Position numbers and translations under genes: made by a program
The notes under the pieces: generated by a model
Seen by the model: only the letters and a program-made list of their open reading frames with translations
What the model was told of the DNA's origin: nothing
The model's database searches: none
Source: Campylobacteraceae bacterium
GTDB taxonomy: Bacteria > Campylobacterota > Campylobacteria > Campylobacterales > Sulfurovaceae
Assembly (NCBI GenBank): GCA_027083075.1
Contig: JALWQQ010000037.1
Span: 1-8,417 of the forward strand
Direction: 5' to 3'
Length of the DNA: 8,417 nt
In this document: one piece after another, positions 7,063 through 8,417 of the stretch
Numbering within the stretch: position 1 is the first letter of the stretch
How the letters are laid out: each line of letters begins with the position of its first letter

Positions 7063-8417
7063 CGCTAAGCTCCTGCGCCAACTTTTTTGCCCCTTTGAAA
7101 TCGGCTTTGCCCGTACCAAGTACCGGCAAGGCATCGACTTTGTAGGCTTTGGAGGGTACATAGAGCGGGTTAAGCCCCAGTGTGCCGATCTGCGCCATTA
7201 GCTCTTCGATGTCGCGCGAACCTTCGAAGAGCAAGACGATCGCTTCGCCCTTTTTGGCATCGGGGATCGCGGTGACGGCGATCTTCTCATCGGCTTCAAG
7301 TATCTTGCCGATCTCCTGCTCTACCATCCCTAGACTCACCATCTCGCCGCCGATCTTGGCAAAGCGGCTATAGCGATCGACAATGGTAAGAAAGCCGTCC
7401 TCGTCCAAGCGCCCTTTGTCCCCCGTCACATACCAGCGAATTCCGTCGATCTCCTTGATGACCGAAGCGGTCTTTTCGGGATCTTTGAGGTAGCCTTGCA
7501 TGATCTGCGTGCCGCCGATGAGGATCATCCCCTCTTCGCCGATCGGCAGCGTCTCGAAGCTCTCCGGATCGACGATGCGTATTGCACTTCCCGGAACAGG
7601 GAGTCCTACCGTGCCGGGTTTGTTTCCCACCTGCACCTTCCAGTCGTCTACTATCAAGCGATCGGGCAGATTGACCGTGGCTACAGGGGTGGTTTCCGTC
7701 GCACCGTAGCCTTCGTAGATCTCCTTGCCGAACTTCGCTTTAAAGGCGCTGCGCACCTCTTCGGGCAGTTTTTCCGCGCCGGCGATCACATAGCGCAGAT
7801 CTTCGAACATCAGCGGAAGAAGCTTGCGGTTACGCGTATAGAGGCGCAAGAAGGTAGCCGTGGCACAGAGGATCGTCGCGCGGTATTTGGCGGCAAGTTT
7901 GCCGATGCCGTAGCCGTCGGTCGGATCGGGGTGGGCAAAGGAGGGGATCGCCTCGATCAGCGGTAGTAGGGTCGTGACGGTCAAGCCAAAGGAGTGGAAG
8001 GTGGGCAATGTCGCAAGGATGCGATCTTCGTCGCTCGGGTTGAGTACGGTGACGATCTGCTTGATGTTGCCCATGATATTGCGATGGGTGAGTACAATGC
8101 CTTTGGGATTGCCTTCGCTTCCGCTGGAGAAGAGGATCGCCGCTTCTTGGTCGTTAGCGCGCGGCGTAATGAAGAGCGCTTTGAGCAGTGCATGCGGCAG
8201 TAGCGTCAATGCTGTGCCGTAAACGATCGTCTCAAGCTTGCCGATGCGCCCTTTGAGGCTTTCGACTTCTACTTTTGTGACATGCGAAAAGAGTGCGCTA
8301 AGATCGAAGCCTTTGGCACCAAGACGCGTCACAAAACGCTCGCTGGTGACCACATGGCGAATCCCTGTTGTCTTGACGGCGTGCAGGAGTGCCGCATCGC
8401 CGGCGGAGTAGTTGAGG
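7049..8417 (-). CDS. Aas-like acyl-[ACP] synthetase domain (2-acylglycerophosphoethanolamine acyltransferase), 5' partial
   Basis: This is an ANL-superfamily adenylating domain, open to the window edge; 455 residues are visible. It most resembles the C-terminal synthetase domain of E. coli Aas, which activates fatty acids onto ACP for reacylation of lysophospholipids. Shared features, in fragment numbering, are LNYSAG at the start (Aas has LNYTAG), the P-loop SSGSEGNPKG (97–106), TFHSFGLT (139–146), GYGATE (236–241), YVTGD (329–333), the hinge segment DRYSRFAKIGGEMVS (347–361) and the adenylation lysine in GTGKADF (near 437). A GTG at 8353 could be misread as the start, but homology continues upstream, so the real 5' end is outside. 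Whether the full protein also carries the PlsC acyltransferase and MFS lysophospholipid-flippase domains, as in fused LplT-Aas proteins, cannot be seen. It is the most upstream visible gene of the lipid-related operon. Confidence 0.88.
   Translation of the reverse strand, partial: LNYSAGDAALLHAVKTTGIRHVVTSERFVTRLGAKGFDLSALFSHVTKVEVESLKGRIGKLETIVYGTALTLLPHALLKALFITPRANDQEAAILFSSGSEGNPKGIVLTHRNIMGNIKQIVTVLNPSDEDRILATLPTFHSFGLTVTTLLPLIEAIPSFAHPDPTDGYGIGKLAAKYRATILCATATFLRLYTRNRKLLPLMFEDLRYVIAGAEKLPEEVRSAFKAKFGKEIYEGYGATETTPVATVNLPDRLIVDDWKVQVGNKPGTVGLPVPGSAIRIVDPESFETLPIGEEGMILIGGTQIMQGYLKDPEKTASVIKEIDGIRWYVTGDKGRLDEDGFLTIVDRYSRFAKIGGEMVSLGMVEQEIGKILEADEKIAVTAIPDAKKGEAIVLLFEGSRDIEELMAQIGTLGLNPLYVPSKAYKVDALPVLGTGKADFKGAKKLAQELSDGKQ
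7070..7074 (-). promoter_or_regulatory. Ribosome-binding site of the small membrane protein
   Basis: AGGAG on the - strand, seven bases before the ATG at 7062, lies within the last codons of the Aas-like gene. It decides the start of the three-helix protein and indicates coupled translation. Confidence 0.7.

Noticed and set aside
7496..7966. 156-codon + strand open frame within the acyl-ACP synthetase region
   Set aside because: It is a shadow of the adenylating domain, whose core motifs are on the - strand.
8351..8353. GTG as the start of the acyl-ACP synthetase
   Set aside because: The frame stays open to the window edge, and the upstream residues LNYSAG match the E. coli Aas domain, so the gene is cut by the window.

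Overview
The window looks like a chromosomal segment of a Campylobacterota (formerly Epsilonproteobacteria) bacterium with fairly balanced base composition, such as a Sulfurovum-, Hydrogenimonas- or Sulfurimonas-like sulfur or hydrogen oxidiser. This rests on the short HP1406-type biotin synthase, on the order topA–bioB–CPA2 antiporter, and on the order eno–FtsB-like–secreted protein. As I remember them, both orders also occur in Campylobacter jejuni. The exact genus cannot be read from the sequence.

Layout. Bases 1–2502 are on the + strand: the 3' end of topA (four C-terminal zinc ribbons), bioB, and a CPA2-type cation/proton antiporter whose start overlaps the end of bioB. The bioB start has a perfect TATAAT ending six bases before the ATG, so its mRNA may be leaderless. 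Everything from 2508 to 8417 is on the - strand. Read in the direction of transcription it contains the C-terminal acyl-ACP synthetase domain of an Aas-like enzyme (5' end outside the window), a three-helix 107-residue membrane protein of unknown function, an Lgt-like integral membrane protein, a radical SAM protein of the Tes/MJ0619 type, enolase, an FtsB/DivIC-like division protein, and a small exported low-complexity protein. The two arms converge with only five bases between stop codons.

The most interesting part is 4657–8417. Four genes overlap or nearly touch, so they are probably translated as one unit. All four point to membrane lipid chemistry: acyl-chain activation for lysophospholipids (Aas-like), a diverged lipid-handling Lgt fold that lacks canonical catalytic residues, and a radical SAM enzyme related to the proteins that join lipid tails in archaeal tetraether synthesis. 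My inference is that this is a candidate lipid-remodelling operon, and the substrate is unknown. It sits where many relatives have recA, directly upstream of eno.

The downstream eno block combines glycolysis (enolase) with envelope and division functions (FtsB-like, exported protein). It probably has its own promoter at about 4628–4633. The last gene keeps what looks like the N-terminus of the Campylobacterota AMIN-domain proteins but has no room for an AMIN domain. It carries several homopolymer tracts. I found no tRNA, rRNA, CRISPR array, insertion sequence or convincing rho-independent terminator. There is no gene-free stretch longer than about 70 bases.
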